A model generated the notes under the pieces. The model searched no databases. It had not been told where the DNA came from and saw only the letters and a program-made list of their open reading frames with translations. The translations under genes and the position numbers were made by a program. Below are positions 54,678 through 64,000 of a DNA stretch of 64,000 nucleotides, piece by piece (the first letter of the stretch is position 1; each line of letters opens with the position of its first letter). The DNA comes from Arctopsyche grandis (taxonomy: Eukaryota; Arthropoda; Insecta; Trichoptera; Hydropsychidae): contig NC_135355.1 in the NCBI RefSeq assembly GCF_051622035.1, positions 6,126,001 to 6,190,000 of the forward strand. The letters run 5' to 3'.

Positions 54678-55772
54678 CAAATGTATGATTGAAGTTTGAT
54701 AACGATAACTGATTTGAACAAATACATTTAGAGTATGCTATGCAATTTTGAATGCGAGATATTTTACCGACAAATTTATACATCTCTGTTTTTATGCTGG
54801 ATTTCTTCATATTTCAATATTATTATTAAGTTAAATTATATTTGTATGTGATGTTATGTGCTATTTATGACGGAATTTTTAATTTATTTAATTTATTGTT
54901 TAAGACAAAAATAACTATATTATACTGACATATGTAAATATTATATGAAAAAAAATCAATCTTGTAATTCAATCTATATCACAATTTTTGCAATCAATAA
55001 AATACATTCTATTTTGTGATGATTTTAATGATAAAAATTTGTATTATTTTATACTTTACGTGACAAATCATGTATGAAAAATATTTCATATAAAATATTT
55101 AGTTTTGAAAATAAATTTTATTATTACTAACCAGACAATTTTAATTAATATAATAATTCAAAATTAAAGTCAAATTAAATGTTTCATACATTTATTTGAA
55201 TATGTTTATATTACAGCTCATATTACACTTGATTCAATGTTTATATTAATTCATTAAATTAAAATATACTTATCTAGTGATCCTATATGGAGATGTCGAG
55301 TCCTTTCTACATATAAATGTTTTCAGTCAACCTCCTACACCAGAGAAAACTGTAAATTTAATTGGTGTAGTTATGAAATATTATATATTAGACGATCATA
55401 CGATAAATACCAAAAGTAATAACTGAATATGTGTGCTGAAAAGAAAGATTTAAGTTACACTCGAAATCCTGATGTTGACTCTATCTGAAACATGACACGT
55501 AATGCTGAATATCATAATGAAGTTGATACAGATATAAATTTTAAATTGTAATTTGTAATCGCTTCTCAACCCAATATATAAATAATAAAACACAGTTAAA
55601 ATTAAGGTAAAATTTATTAATAAAAAAGTGCGTTTTGGCTGTAGTAAATGATTCTGTTCTTATCAGTTATAACAAATGATTTCACTCGAGATATATTTAA
55701 AAACAAGCGAAAAGTATCAAAATAGATGTGATTTTTTTTCAATTTATCACTATGTATGAATATTGAAACCCG

Positions 55773-56997
55773 TTAATGGTCGTTTGGAGCTTCGTCCATT
55801 TCTTCATCTTCGTGTTCTGGAATTGTTAATAGTAATTCGTATGAATAAATATGTGGTAGAATAAAATATCAAATAAAAGAACAAAGCATACCTTTGTCCC
55901 CATTTTGCGAATTAGAGACTGCAGCTGGTTTTTGACCAGGAATTTGTCCCGTTTGTAACATTCTAGTTAAACGTTCTACTTCTGCTAAGGAAGAAGCATT
56001 TTTAATCGCTTCTCTGATCTTAAATATTTCTTGAGGAGTTGCGACTGTAAAAAAATGAGTGTGAAATACAAAAAAAAAAAAATGCCAACTACAATTGATA
56101 CATAACTATATTGGTAATTTGTTAAATAAAAAAAAATTATAACCAGTTGTCTTTGCCGTATCTGGTAAATTACCACCTGGTACAAACGTTTTAGCCTTTT
56201 TGGCAATTTCTTTTTGTAATTCTTTTCCTTTTTTGCTTTTGAACAAAGCATTGGCTTCTTCTCTCTCTTTTTGTTTAATTTTTTTAAAATCGAGTAACCG
56301 CAATTCCGGAAATTTATATGCTACATATTGTCTGTAAATTAAAAAATAAGTGACAATACGAATATGGTGTATTCGAGCTAATAATTACGACAATAAACAT
56401 ACCTGTAATGAGTTTTATAAGTAACCGGATTCTGTAAGAGGGACAATGTTTTCAAATTTGTTAGCGTCGTGAGCGGATCCAAATCACCCAACTCTTGCAT
56501 CTGATTTCCAGTCAAAATCAACGATTCTATGCTAGGAATGTACTGTTCTAGATTTTCGCTGATGCGTCTAAAAAAAAGAAAATTACACATTTAGAAAAAC
56601 AATATTGAAAATATTTTACTTCATTGCAGGCGAATTGATTAAGAACGAAAACACTTACACAATGCGGTTATTATTGAGTAATAAGCATTTTAGTCGCTTC
56701 AGGAGAGGGAACCCATCTAGCTTGCGAATGTCATTTTCGGACAAATCGATGCAGTCAAATTGATCTGACGTAGCGCCCATATTTTCAATTTGCGGTATTT
56801 TATAGCCTAGAATATAATAAGGAGAATGTCATAAAGATGGTCAATGCAAGCATTTCCGCCTATCATCAAATTACAATGACAGTTGTATAGCACGTATAAG
56901 GTTAGGATGACATACCGCGCAAGTCCAGTTCTCTATCTTTGCAAGGGTTGGTGTACTGCAGCGACTGCTGCACCAGCTCTGCTGTCAGCTTCACCAT
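55773..56997 (-). CDS. SNRPA1: U2 small nuclear ribonucleoprotein A'
   Basis: Six coding exons: 56997-56916, 56806-56659, 56567-56403, 56331-56144, 56044-55892, 55816-55773, in phase, 259 residues (human 255). It starts MVKLTAELVQQSLQYTNPCK. Leucine-rich repeats follow: FDCIDLSENDIRKLDGFPLL, KCLLLNNNRIV and SLILTGNQMQELGDLDPLTT. Then the LRR cap YRQYVAYKFPELRLLDFKKI and a lysine-rich segment; the tail is acidic, EHEDEEMDEAPNDH. Known role: with U2B'' it binds U2 snRNA stem-loop IV in the spliceosome. Minus-strand AATAAA near 55613-55618. Confidence 0.95.
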
Positions 56998-57189
56998 TTT
57001 CTCTTAAGAGAAAACACCACTTCCACGATCTGAACTACTTCAATGCCTGACCACAATTGTCAATCCAGGAAACAAACGCAACTCTACGCGCCGGCAGCGT
57101 GTGAGCTCGTAATAACCAAAATCACGACCATGGCATTAATTCATTTTTTGCTAGTCTCTTCTTACTTCACTTTCGATTTTTACTAGTGT

Positions 57190-57530
57190 CAGTATGTAAA
57201 CGGTGATTGGATTATTAGTCACATCACGATCGCCAATTTTTGATATTTTTGCCATGAAAATCACGAATACGGAATATTTGGCACTCGAGTTTTCATTAGT
57301 ATGATGAACTTTTCGGCTGCCATATGTTCGATTATAGAGATTTTAGTGACTTTTGGACGGGCGCTTTGTGACCAATAATCGGTCGCACGTCGTCACCCGT
57401 CGCACGCAAACCGGACACACAGAAAAATTGGTCACAAGAAAACTGGTCATACAAAAAAATGGTCGCAAGAAAACTGGTTGCAAAATTAGTCGCAAATACA
57501 TTTTCTTTGCGAGATTGCGATTATTATCGA
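57190..57530. mobile_element. MITE (57193-57385) fused to a GGTCAC/ACTGGT-type repeat
   Basis: The first part is a GGTTCGGTGATT-family copy (AATACGGAATATTTGGCACT, CGGCTGCCATATGTTC). It runs into short repeats like those at the centre of the palindromic MITE (GTCACAAGAAAACTGGTC). The junction near CCAATAATCGGTCGCACGTC suggests one element inserted at the end of another. Confidence 0.6.
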
Positions 57531-57547
57531 CTAGACATATGAGCTTC

Positions 57548-57850
57548 GCGGGTCTACCTCACGGGACCGAATGTGAAACGCCCGAAAACGCAAATATCGA
57601 AAATCGAAAGATCGTAAGTCGAAAGATCAAAAAAAAGGGTGTATGGTAAACGGTACGAGGATGTACGACGGGGGGAGAGAGACTTTTACCGCACGCCACT
57701 GATATGTATACTAACCGTTTTTCATATGTAGTCACCGGAGCCTGAGGGGGCCGTGTATTGTTCATAGGTTGTAAATGCATTGTTAAAGGTTTGCCGAACA
57801 ATGGATAGCACTGTGACTATCCTACCTCTATTCATATGTATGCATGGTCA
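57548..57850. mobile_element. Composite MITE, inverted copy
   Basis: GGGTCTACCTCACGGGACCG, ATCGAAAATCGAAAGATC and GGGTGTATGGTAAACGGTAC are complements of the 39103-39445 copy. Only one end of the inner MITE remains (ACCGCACGCCACTGATATG). ATTCATATGTATGCATGGTC near 57829 is a further outer end. Confidence 0.65.
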
Positions 57851-58225
57851 GTGGCGTAGCCAGGATTTTGTCAAGGGGGGGGGGGGGTTTAGACAGGAAA
57901 AAAGGTAAGATAATTTATATAATTAATATATAATCACAACATATAAAAATAAAGTAAATAAGTAATAAACATATAGTATGAACAAAATTCAAATAAAATA
58001 AAAATAATGAATAATTTAAAAAAGTACGAAATTCACAGATCCAATCTTCGCGTATTTATCTAATATTTTTTCTGCACTAACATTTATATCCCTATGAACA
58101 TCTAATAAAGCAAGTCCATTTAGTCGATTTTCCAGGTGACACAACCTCACCCTCCCCACCCCACCCCACCCACCCAATTGCGCGAAAAATGACGCGCCAC
58201 ACCCCTCCGACCCAGAGGCGTAGCT
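57849..58225. mobile_element. hAT-like non-autonomous repeat
   Basis: CAGTGGCGTAGCCAGGATTT at 57849 and GACCCAGAGGCGTAGCTACC near 58208 are common hAT-type terminal blocks. Here they lie in the same orientation, so two partial copies are likelier than one complete element. Includes a poly-G run at 57872-57889 and a C-rich stretch near 58145-58170. Confidence 0.45.
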
Positions 58226-58249
58226 ACCATTGCGCTGAGTGATGCACAA

Positions 58250-58790
58250 CATCACGGCCATGCTCGACTAGGGCCCAAATTTTTAAACACTCAATATCAT
58301 GGAAGTAGAATGCATGGAAGTAGGGGTCAAAGGGAACACATTGACTGACCTGGGATGTCGTGTATTTGTTGTAAGGTTCCTGGTCAGGAACTCCTCATCG
58401 TTTCTAGATGCGCGCACAGATGTTGTGAAGCTGGCTATCAGGTCACCGGGTCTGTCTTCCAGCGGCTGATGCTTCTAGAAACTGAATATCTTTCCACTAT
58501 TATTTAATTAAACTCATACTCATCCATACATTTATACGTTCATACTTACATAGCTGCACATGAGTCTCCAATATTTTTTATAGCACTCCAAATATTATAT
58601 TTGGTTCAAAAATCCTCTTTCTCTGTCAATTGTTTCCATAGCCAGGTTCATTATTCTTCTCGTATAGTACTGCTTAAAAGAAAGTCTGCAATGATGTACA
58701 TAGCTATCACTGTTTGGTCTATGTACATGTATTAAGCCTATATAGGTTAGAAAGTTTGTTTTGGAGGAAGAAACACAACACTAATATAAA
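58250..58790. other. No gene seen
   Basis: Mixed-composition intergenic sequence. ATGGAAGTAGAATGCATGGA near 58300 resembles 51420. No ORF, splice pattern or repeat end that I can support. Confidence 0.4.
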
Positions 58791-58792
58791 GG

Positions 58793-59330
58793 TTGTTCCG
58801 ACTAATTGTCTTATGGTCGGCTTTCGTAGCCTTACGATCTACGAAAGATGGCCGATTTTTTTGTTTTGTACTGGCCGCATCGAAGCGTCCAGCTCATTCC
58901 CGCTTCGACTTCCGCCTCGATCGCTGCTATGTGAGAAAGTTCTCACTCTCGGCGTTTTCCTTACTACCGAGACACCGATCAGTTCGAGTCTGATCGGCTG
59001 CAGACGATACTTGGAAACCAACTCCAGTATTCGTCCGGATGCTTAGTGAGGAACCCTGGTCTGTCTTCGTCTCGAAGTTCAGACAACGTAGCCACGTGTT
59101 GGGGTTGGCATAACCTCAAACCAGCACGTGTCATCTTTGTACGCGAAACCCCCCCCCCCTATGCTCTGTCATTGTTTATAACCTTCCCGCTATATCCTCC
59201 CCACACATCACTCGCATATACACACTGTATTGGGGAGAGGGAGAGAGAGAGAGAACGAGAGAGAACCCAGCACCGCAGCCCTCTAGCTGATAGAGCCCCT
59301 GGCGTCCATACAAAGGTTAAAACAAATCTT
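58793..59330 (+). repeat. Unclassified dispersed repeat, copy 1
   Basis: Shares ordered blocks with 61389-61970 and, inverted, 62440-63010: TTGTTCCGAC, GGCTTTCGTAGCCTTACGAT, GACGATACTTGGAAACCAAC, CCTGGTCTGTCTTCG, then a C run and an AT-rich region. It contains (GA)n at 59235-59263. The family is not recognised. Confidence 0.55.
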
Positions 59331-59370
59331 TGAAGTTTGGTTAAAGTTTAGAAAGGTTAATCAATACTAT

Positions 59371-60230
59371 TGTAGGCGGGGTACGATGTGTTGACCGTAT
59401 CCCGGCCTAACGAAACACTGTTGTGTTAGTTTTATAAAGTTTTATTGTTTGCCTATGGTTGTACAAAGGTATGGTATTTGTGGGCAAAAGTATGTCGTTC
59501 AGCGGTCTCTGGATATGGTAGAGTGTCGCTGGCTCAGCATTCAGCTATGTACGGAAGGTCTCTGGATACGGCAGTGTGTTGCTGGCTCGTCCGGCTGGTT
59601 GATCTTCCAAGTCCGCGTAGTGTAGTGGTGGCTGGTCAGGAGCTGTATGTTGACTGGTCTGCTGCTGTGTGTCGACGCTTGCTGCTGTGGGTCGACTGGC
59701 GTGGTTTGGGTTGTACCTCCTTTTATAGTGTTTTTGGAATGCTTGGTGGAAGTGGTTATTGACGCGTACGAAAGGAATTTTGTTTTCGTCGAGGCGTCGA
59801 ATTTTCTGGAATGCTTGATGGAAGTGGTTATTGACGCGTACGAGAGGAATTTTGTTTTCGTCGAGGCGTCGAATTTTCTGGAATGCTTGATGGAAGTGGT
59901 TATTGACGCGTACGAGAGGAATTTTGTTTTCGTCGAGGCGTCGAATTTTCTGGAATGCTTGATGGAAGTGGTTATTGACGCGTACGAGAGGAATTTTGTT
60001 TTCGTCGAGGCGTCGAATTTTCTGGAATGCTTGGCGCCTTTCCGCTCGATGTATTTTAATGGTGGCGGCGTGTTTCGACCGTTTTGGTTCCACTCGACTG
60101 GTAGGGGCGTTCCGCCTGAGTTTAATATAATGACTGCAGGTGCATGTCATCTGGGTTTCGGGAATGTAGTTTGTTGTTGCGGAATATTCTCGAAGGTTTC
60201 GATGACGATGACGACGACGAGATTCCTACA
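59371..60230 (-). mobile_element. Solo LTR with perfect 4-bp target duplication
   Basis: 860 bp; on the minus strand TGTAGGAATCTCGTCGTCG to TACCCCGCCTACA, flanked by CTAT on both sides (59367-59370, 60231-60234). Related to 27184-27834. It includes four copies of a 72-bp unit (59737-60024). No internal coding part adjoins it; a fossil left by LTR recombination. Confidence 0.8.
59737..60024. repeat. 72-bp minisatellite, four units
   Basis: Units begin at 59737, 59809, 59881 and 59953, each exactly 72 bp, starting GAATGCTTG(G/A)TGGAAGTG. Units 2-4 are almost identical. Because 72 is a multiple of three, both strands stay open through all units (24-residue repeats). It lies inside the solo LTR. 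Confidence 0.92.
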
Positions 60231-60579
60231 CTATGAATGACCACAACATTTTCTAGGTTATACTTCAGACTTCAGTTAGTTATATAAGTTTCACTCTGGA
60301 GAAACTATCGACATGGAGGACAAAGTAACCCCCACTTAAATTTGAGCAAAATACCTTCAAAACGAAGTTAAAAGCTAATGTAATAATGAAAACAATTCAA
60401 ATTTGTATTATTATCACGCTTTATAATGAATCAGCTATAAATTGCTTTACAGAAGCACATACCCATCGAAGATGCGTGGGCCGACTGACGCAAGCGCTTG
60501 GTTTCGACCCGTGTTACTTGTCATCAAGTGAGCGTCGATAAATTATCACGCAAAATAATATTTTTTTTATATAACATCG

Positions 60580-61388
60580 TTTGCAATACACGGAGGCCAA
60601 CGATGGGCTGTCCTCGCACCAGTTTGGGTTCAGACCCAAATGATCTACGATTGATGCGATCAGCACCGTCACCGGGGTTCGAACGCTATTACTCATACGT
60701 TCGATCTGCGGTATTTGATAGATCTATCAAATACCGCGGTAGACACCGCTAGTGTTAACGCTACCATAGAGGCTCAGTAAAGGCCAGCAGTCACTGCGTC
60801 TTGATCAGCCTGGACATAAAGAACGCCTTCAACTTTGCCAGATGAAAGGACATCGGGGAAGCTCTGTCAGCGCTGAGACGGGTTCCCAATTACCTCCTAT
60901 GCATCATGAGCAGCTACTTGAGCAACATAACACTAATAACAAAACACGCAGAGTACAAAATCATCTCTGGAGTTCCGCAAGATTCGGTCCTCGGACCCAC
61001 ACTGTGGAACATCATGTACGACGGACTGCTCAAACTAGCACTACCGAAAAAGGTATCAGTGGTGGGGTTTGCAAATGAGGTGGCAATTGTAGTAGTAGGC
61101 AAGTGCACATGGGAATTGGAGTATAGTGCATGTGAGGCACTTAGACGAGTGGGAGAACGGTTGACGAATGCGGGTCTGGATCTAGCAGCACACAAGACGG
61201 AAGCGGTTCTCTTTACTAGAAAAAGGAACATGGCACCACCGAAGATCACAATAACGTGTTTTGAAATAACTTTGAAGAGGACACTGACCTACCTTGGCAC
61301 ATTACTGGATCACAAATTAAACTTTAAAGAGCAAGCTCAACACGCCGCCACTAAGGCCACTCGAGTAGCTAAAAGTCTTGAACGACTT
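60580..61388 (+). pseudogene. R1-like LINE reverse transcriptase fragment
   Basis: Reading-frame pieces: EANDGLSSHQFGFRPK and STIDAIST (about 60590-60665), CVLISLDIKNAFNFA (about 60798), then an open stretch with SGVPQDSVLGPTLWNIMYDG (R1-type GVPQGSVLGP) and FANEVAIVV in place of FADDVA. The catalytic Asp pair is lost, and stops and frame changes occur upstream. It ends abruptly at KSLERLVPT, where an unrelated repeat begins. Confidence 0.8.
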
Positions 61389-63010
61389 GTTCCGACCAAG
61401 TCTTCATGGTCAGCTTTCGTGGCGTTACGACCAAAGGAGCCGTTTTGGAGGGAGATCGGCGCCGAGCGCGCGTCCCCGCCTCCTATTCGTTTTCCGCTTC
61501 GGTCGAGTGAACATCTCTGTTCGCTACCGAGTTTGTTCCCACCACCGAGTCCCGATCAGCTCAGCCTGGATCGGCAGACGATACTGGAAGTACAGCTTCA
61601 GTATACGTCCGGTGAGAAGTGAGGAAATCCTGGTCTTTCTTCGTCGAAGTCAGATCACGTAGTCACGTGAGGAGTGAAGTTATCATAACCTCTCGAACAC
61701 GTGCGCGCTTATTTCACGACGGACTCCCCCCCCCCCTGCTTATTCTCTGTATTTATACATATATAAAATACAGTCACCATACAAACAGAATTACAACCTG
61801 TTTTTATTATTATACAATTTCCTCCCCTTTTCCACATCACGCATCCCACGCACATTACGAAGGAGAAAGGGACATAGCAGAGCAGCCGACATCAGCAGAG
61901 ACCAGACCACCGACGACGAAGGAAGGCACCTTGAGGAAACCAGCCCCGCCCACGCTTACCACGAGCTTCTACAAAACCGACTTCCGGGGTGCTCTCGAGT
62001 TGAACATCCCTGGAGTCTGTACACGACTAATGCCTAATCTGGGTCATACGGTGCACCAATATGGGAGTGGAGAGGACCAGGAAAACCCTCGCATCACTCC
62101 AACGCAGGAGCGTATTAAGAGTTATCTCGGCTTACTCTACGGTACCGGAATCCACAGTACTTGTTATCGCCGGAGTCATCACCACCTATTGATTTACTGG
62201 CACACGAGAGTTCACGAGGATAGACAGAAAGGATTAGGAAAAACAAGAGCTCCAACACGCACAGAGCTTATGAAAAAATGGCAGACCCGCTGGAATGCCG
62301 CAAACAAGGAAAGATGGACCCACCGTTTGATCCCATCTGGATGAAAAGAAAATATTCACCACCGGACTTAAACACTACCCAAATACTTACCAATCATGGG
62401 TGTACCAGGGGTCCTCAACTCGAGAGACACCTGAAGTTGGTTTGTGAGATAGCTCGTGGTAAGCGTGGGCGGGGCTGGTTTCCTCAAGGTGCCTTCCTTC
62501 GTCGTCGGTGGTCTGGTCTCTGCTGATGTCGGCTGCTCTGCTCTGTCCCTTTCTCCTTCGTAGTGTGCGTGGGATGCGTGATATGGAAAAAAGGGAGGAA
62601 AATGTAAACCAATGAAAACAGGGCGTAAATCTGTTTATATATTGCGACTGTATTTTATATAAATTATACAGAGATCAAGCAGGGGAGAAAGGGGGGGAGT
62701 AAACAAAGAAACCACGCGTGCTTTTTGAGGTTAGCCTCGCGTAGCTCAGTTGTCTGCCTTCTGTACGAAGACAGACCAGGCTTCCTCTGGTGCACACCGG
62801 GCGGACACTGGAGCTGGTCTCCAAGTATCATCAACCATCACCAACCTCTAGCTGGTGATTTCGGTGGCGAGGAGCTAAGGGCCCCGTAAACACCGCAGTG
62901 TTTACGCGCCAACGTTATGCAACAACTGTCAGTTTGGGGAAGCCGCTGTCTGTGTCAGGGTGGCCAGCACAAAAATATATCGGCCAAATCGTGGGTCGTA
63001 AGGCCACGAA
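61389..63010. repeat. Long inverted repeat, arms about 570 bp, spacer about 470 bp
   Basis: Left arm about 61389-61968, right arm about 62440-63010. The inner 130 bp of each arm are nearly identical inverted copies (ATCACGCATCCCACGCACA, GACATCAGCAGAGACCAGAC, GCCCCGCCCACGCTTACCAC and complements at 62445-62585). Outer parts are more diverged. Each arm belongs to the family at 58793-59330. Confidence 0.75.
62230..62425 (+). pseudogene. R1-like LINE ORF2 C-terminal fragment
   Basis: Reads RTELMKKWQTRWNAANKERW then THRLIP. After a frame change it reads WMKRKYSPPDLNTTQILTNH and GC. This W..RW...GRWTHRLIP / F.T..LTGHG pattern follows the reverse transcriptase of R1-type LINEs. It sits in the spacer of the inverted repeat, about 850 bp past the RT fragment at 60580-61388. 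Confidence 0.65.
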
Positions 63011-63299
63011 AGCCGATCATCAGACATAGTCTGAGCAATGGGTGTTTTGGATCGTATTTAAACAGAATAGGTAAGGAACTGACACCGGGATGCCATCACT
63101 TGTGCTTACATGCTGACCGGCTTCACTCCAGCCACATCCATCTTCGCGTCTCCTAACGTCGCTTATTTTTCCATCAAGGATGTATCTGAGACATTCATTG
63201 GGTTATTTCGTCAAGAGGGCTGGACACCAGCGCCTTGTCTATACAAAAGTATTAGACTTCTCCCTTCCTCGATTATGGCACTAGAGAAATTATTTTTAC

Positions 63300-64000
63300 T
63301 TTATCTATGTACGTAGTAACAATAGATGAAGTTTTGTGATCATGCGAAAATTCGAACTCGAAATTTTGACTGATTCGAACTCAGAATCGATTACTGATCA
63401 CGTTTTCATGATCTAGAAAAAATGTGTGTGTGTGTGTCTGTATGTGTGTGTGTCTGTGTACTTTGGGGATTTTTTTCAACACCGTTAGTCCTATCGAACT
63501 GAAACTTTGTATCGGTTACTGAAATTTTTGTCGACACTACGTACATTTTTTTCAAATTTTTAAGTTGACCGGAAATGGTACCTCCCCTTATAGGTGTCCT
63601 CTTTTTTGTAAGTTTTTGAATTCAATTTTCTCCCGAACTACTAACTGAATCGGACTGATTTTTTTTTACATGTACAAGAAATAATAATTTTTATAATTTT
63701 ATATTTTTTAAATATTTTTATCTGAACCGGAAGTAGTACTTTTACTCTAGAGAATCGAGGTTTTTTATGTTTTTCTCAAAAGCCTTTTGATTTATCGAAC
63801 TGAAATTTCATATCGATCAGTTTAAGCTTAATACCAAGTTATGTATAAACTTTGGTAAGCGTTCGTCGACCGGAAGTGGCAGTTTACTCTTGTTCGATTT
63901 TTCTTCCACTATTTTTTTCGACCCCTTAAACATGTGTGGTCTTCACGAAAAAAATCAAGTATAACTCTTGTATCAATGTGATTAAAATAAAAAAAAAATC
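63300..64000 (-). repeat. ACTTCCGGT-repeat family, copy 3 (minus strand, cut by window edge)
   Basis: Complement of 44650-45290: GACCGGAAATGG at about 63567, GAACCGGAAGTAG at about 63726, GACCGGAAGTGGC at about 63870, with TTTACTTTATCTATGTACGT at 63297. Contains a (TG)n tract at 63424-63445. The element continues past the window. Confidence 0.75.

Noticed and set aside
59737-60024. CRISPR-like array
   Set aside because: The units are head-to-tail 72-bp repeats without unique spacers, in a eukaryotic LTR.
59545-60240. 197- and 201-codon ORFs on opposite strands
   Set aside because: Both come from the 72-bp minisatellite, whose length keeps any stop-free frame open. They lie inside a solo LTR.
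61619-62344. 241-codon ORF as a host gene
   Set aside because: Most of it lies over the inverted-repeat arm; only the C-terminal block is recognisable, and that is an R1-like LINE fragment.

Overview
The window is nuclear DNA of an arthropod, most likely an insect. It is AT-rich and holds intron-split genes with GT-AG splice sites, conserved animal housekeeping genes, one ZAD-type C2H2 zinc-finger gene (an arthropod-expanded class) and very dense transposable-element debris (piggyBac, PIF/Harbinger, hAT, pogo-like, R1-like, jockey-like and other LINEs, a tRNA-derived SINE, LTR elements). I cannot name the order or species. Gene models were made by eye from splice sites, reading phase and protein similarity recalled from memory; exon ends may be off by a base or two.

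Layout. 0-6 kb: repeats, including a TTAA-flanked piggyBac-like element. 6.0-14.5 kb (minus): a possible 79-codon membrane-protein ORF, then vimar/RAP1GDS1, whose fourth intron carries a young non-autonomous LTR element nested in an older composite repeat. 14.7-16.5 kb: a large palindromic element with a second piggyBac-like copy inserted in one arm. 17.8-25.3 kb (minus): mitochondrial acyl-CoA thioesterase ACOT9, ten coding exons, introns packed with transposons. 25.8-28.3 kb: LTRs and MITEs. 28.8-30.0 kb (plus): ZAD zinc-finger gene, with a decayed copy of its first exon near 31.5 kb. 33.8-35.0 kb (minus): SGTA co-chaperone, intronless and GC-rich. 35.4-38.2 kb: Harbinger, palindromic and hAT elements. 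39.9-41.0 kb (minus): eIF3g. 41-48.4 kb: hAT remnant, SINE, a roughly 148-bp-period repeat array, and a Harbinger element. 48.9-51.3 kb: TMEM242 (plus) and PDCD2 (minus), convergent with 90 bp between stop codons. 53.4-54.7 kb (plus): a kinase-only NEK. 55.8-57.0 kb (minus): U2 snRNP A' (SNRPA1). 57.2-64 kb: repeats only (solo LTR with a 72-bp minisatellite, R1-like LINE pieces, a long inverted repeat).

The genes do not form a pathway. They are ordinary neighbours: small-GTPase regulation, acyl-CoA hydrolysis, chaperoning, translation initiation, respiratory-complex assembly, ribosome maturation, kinase signalling and splicing. I found no previously undescribed multi-gene system. The most informative structures are nested insertions that preserve their own pre-insertion sites, a periodic non-coding array anchored on ACTTCCGGT, near-perfect hairpins able to make double-stranded RNA, and the small membrane-protein ORF 76 bp downstream of vimar on the same strand.
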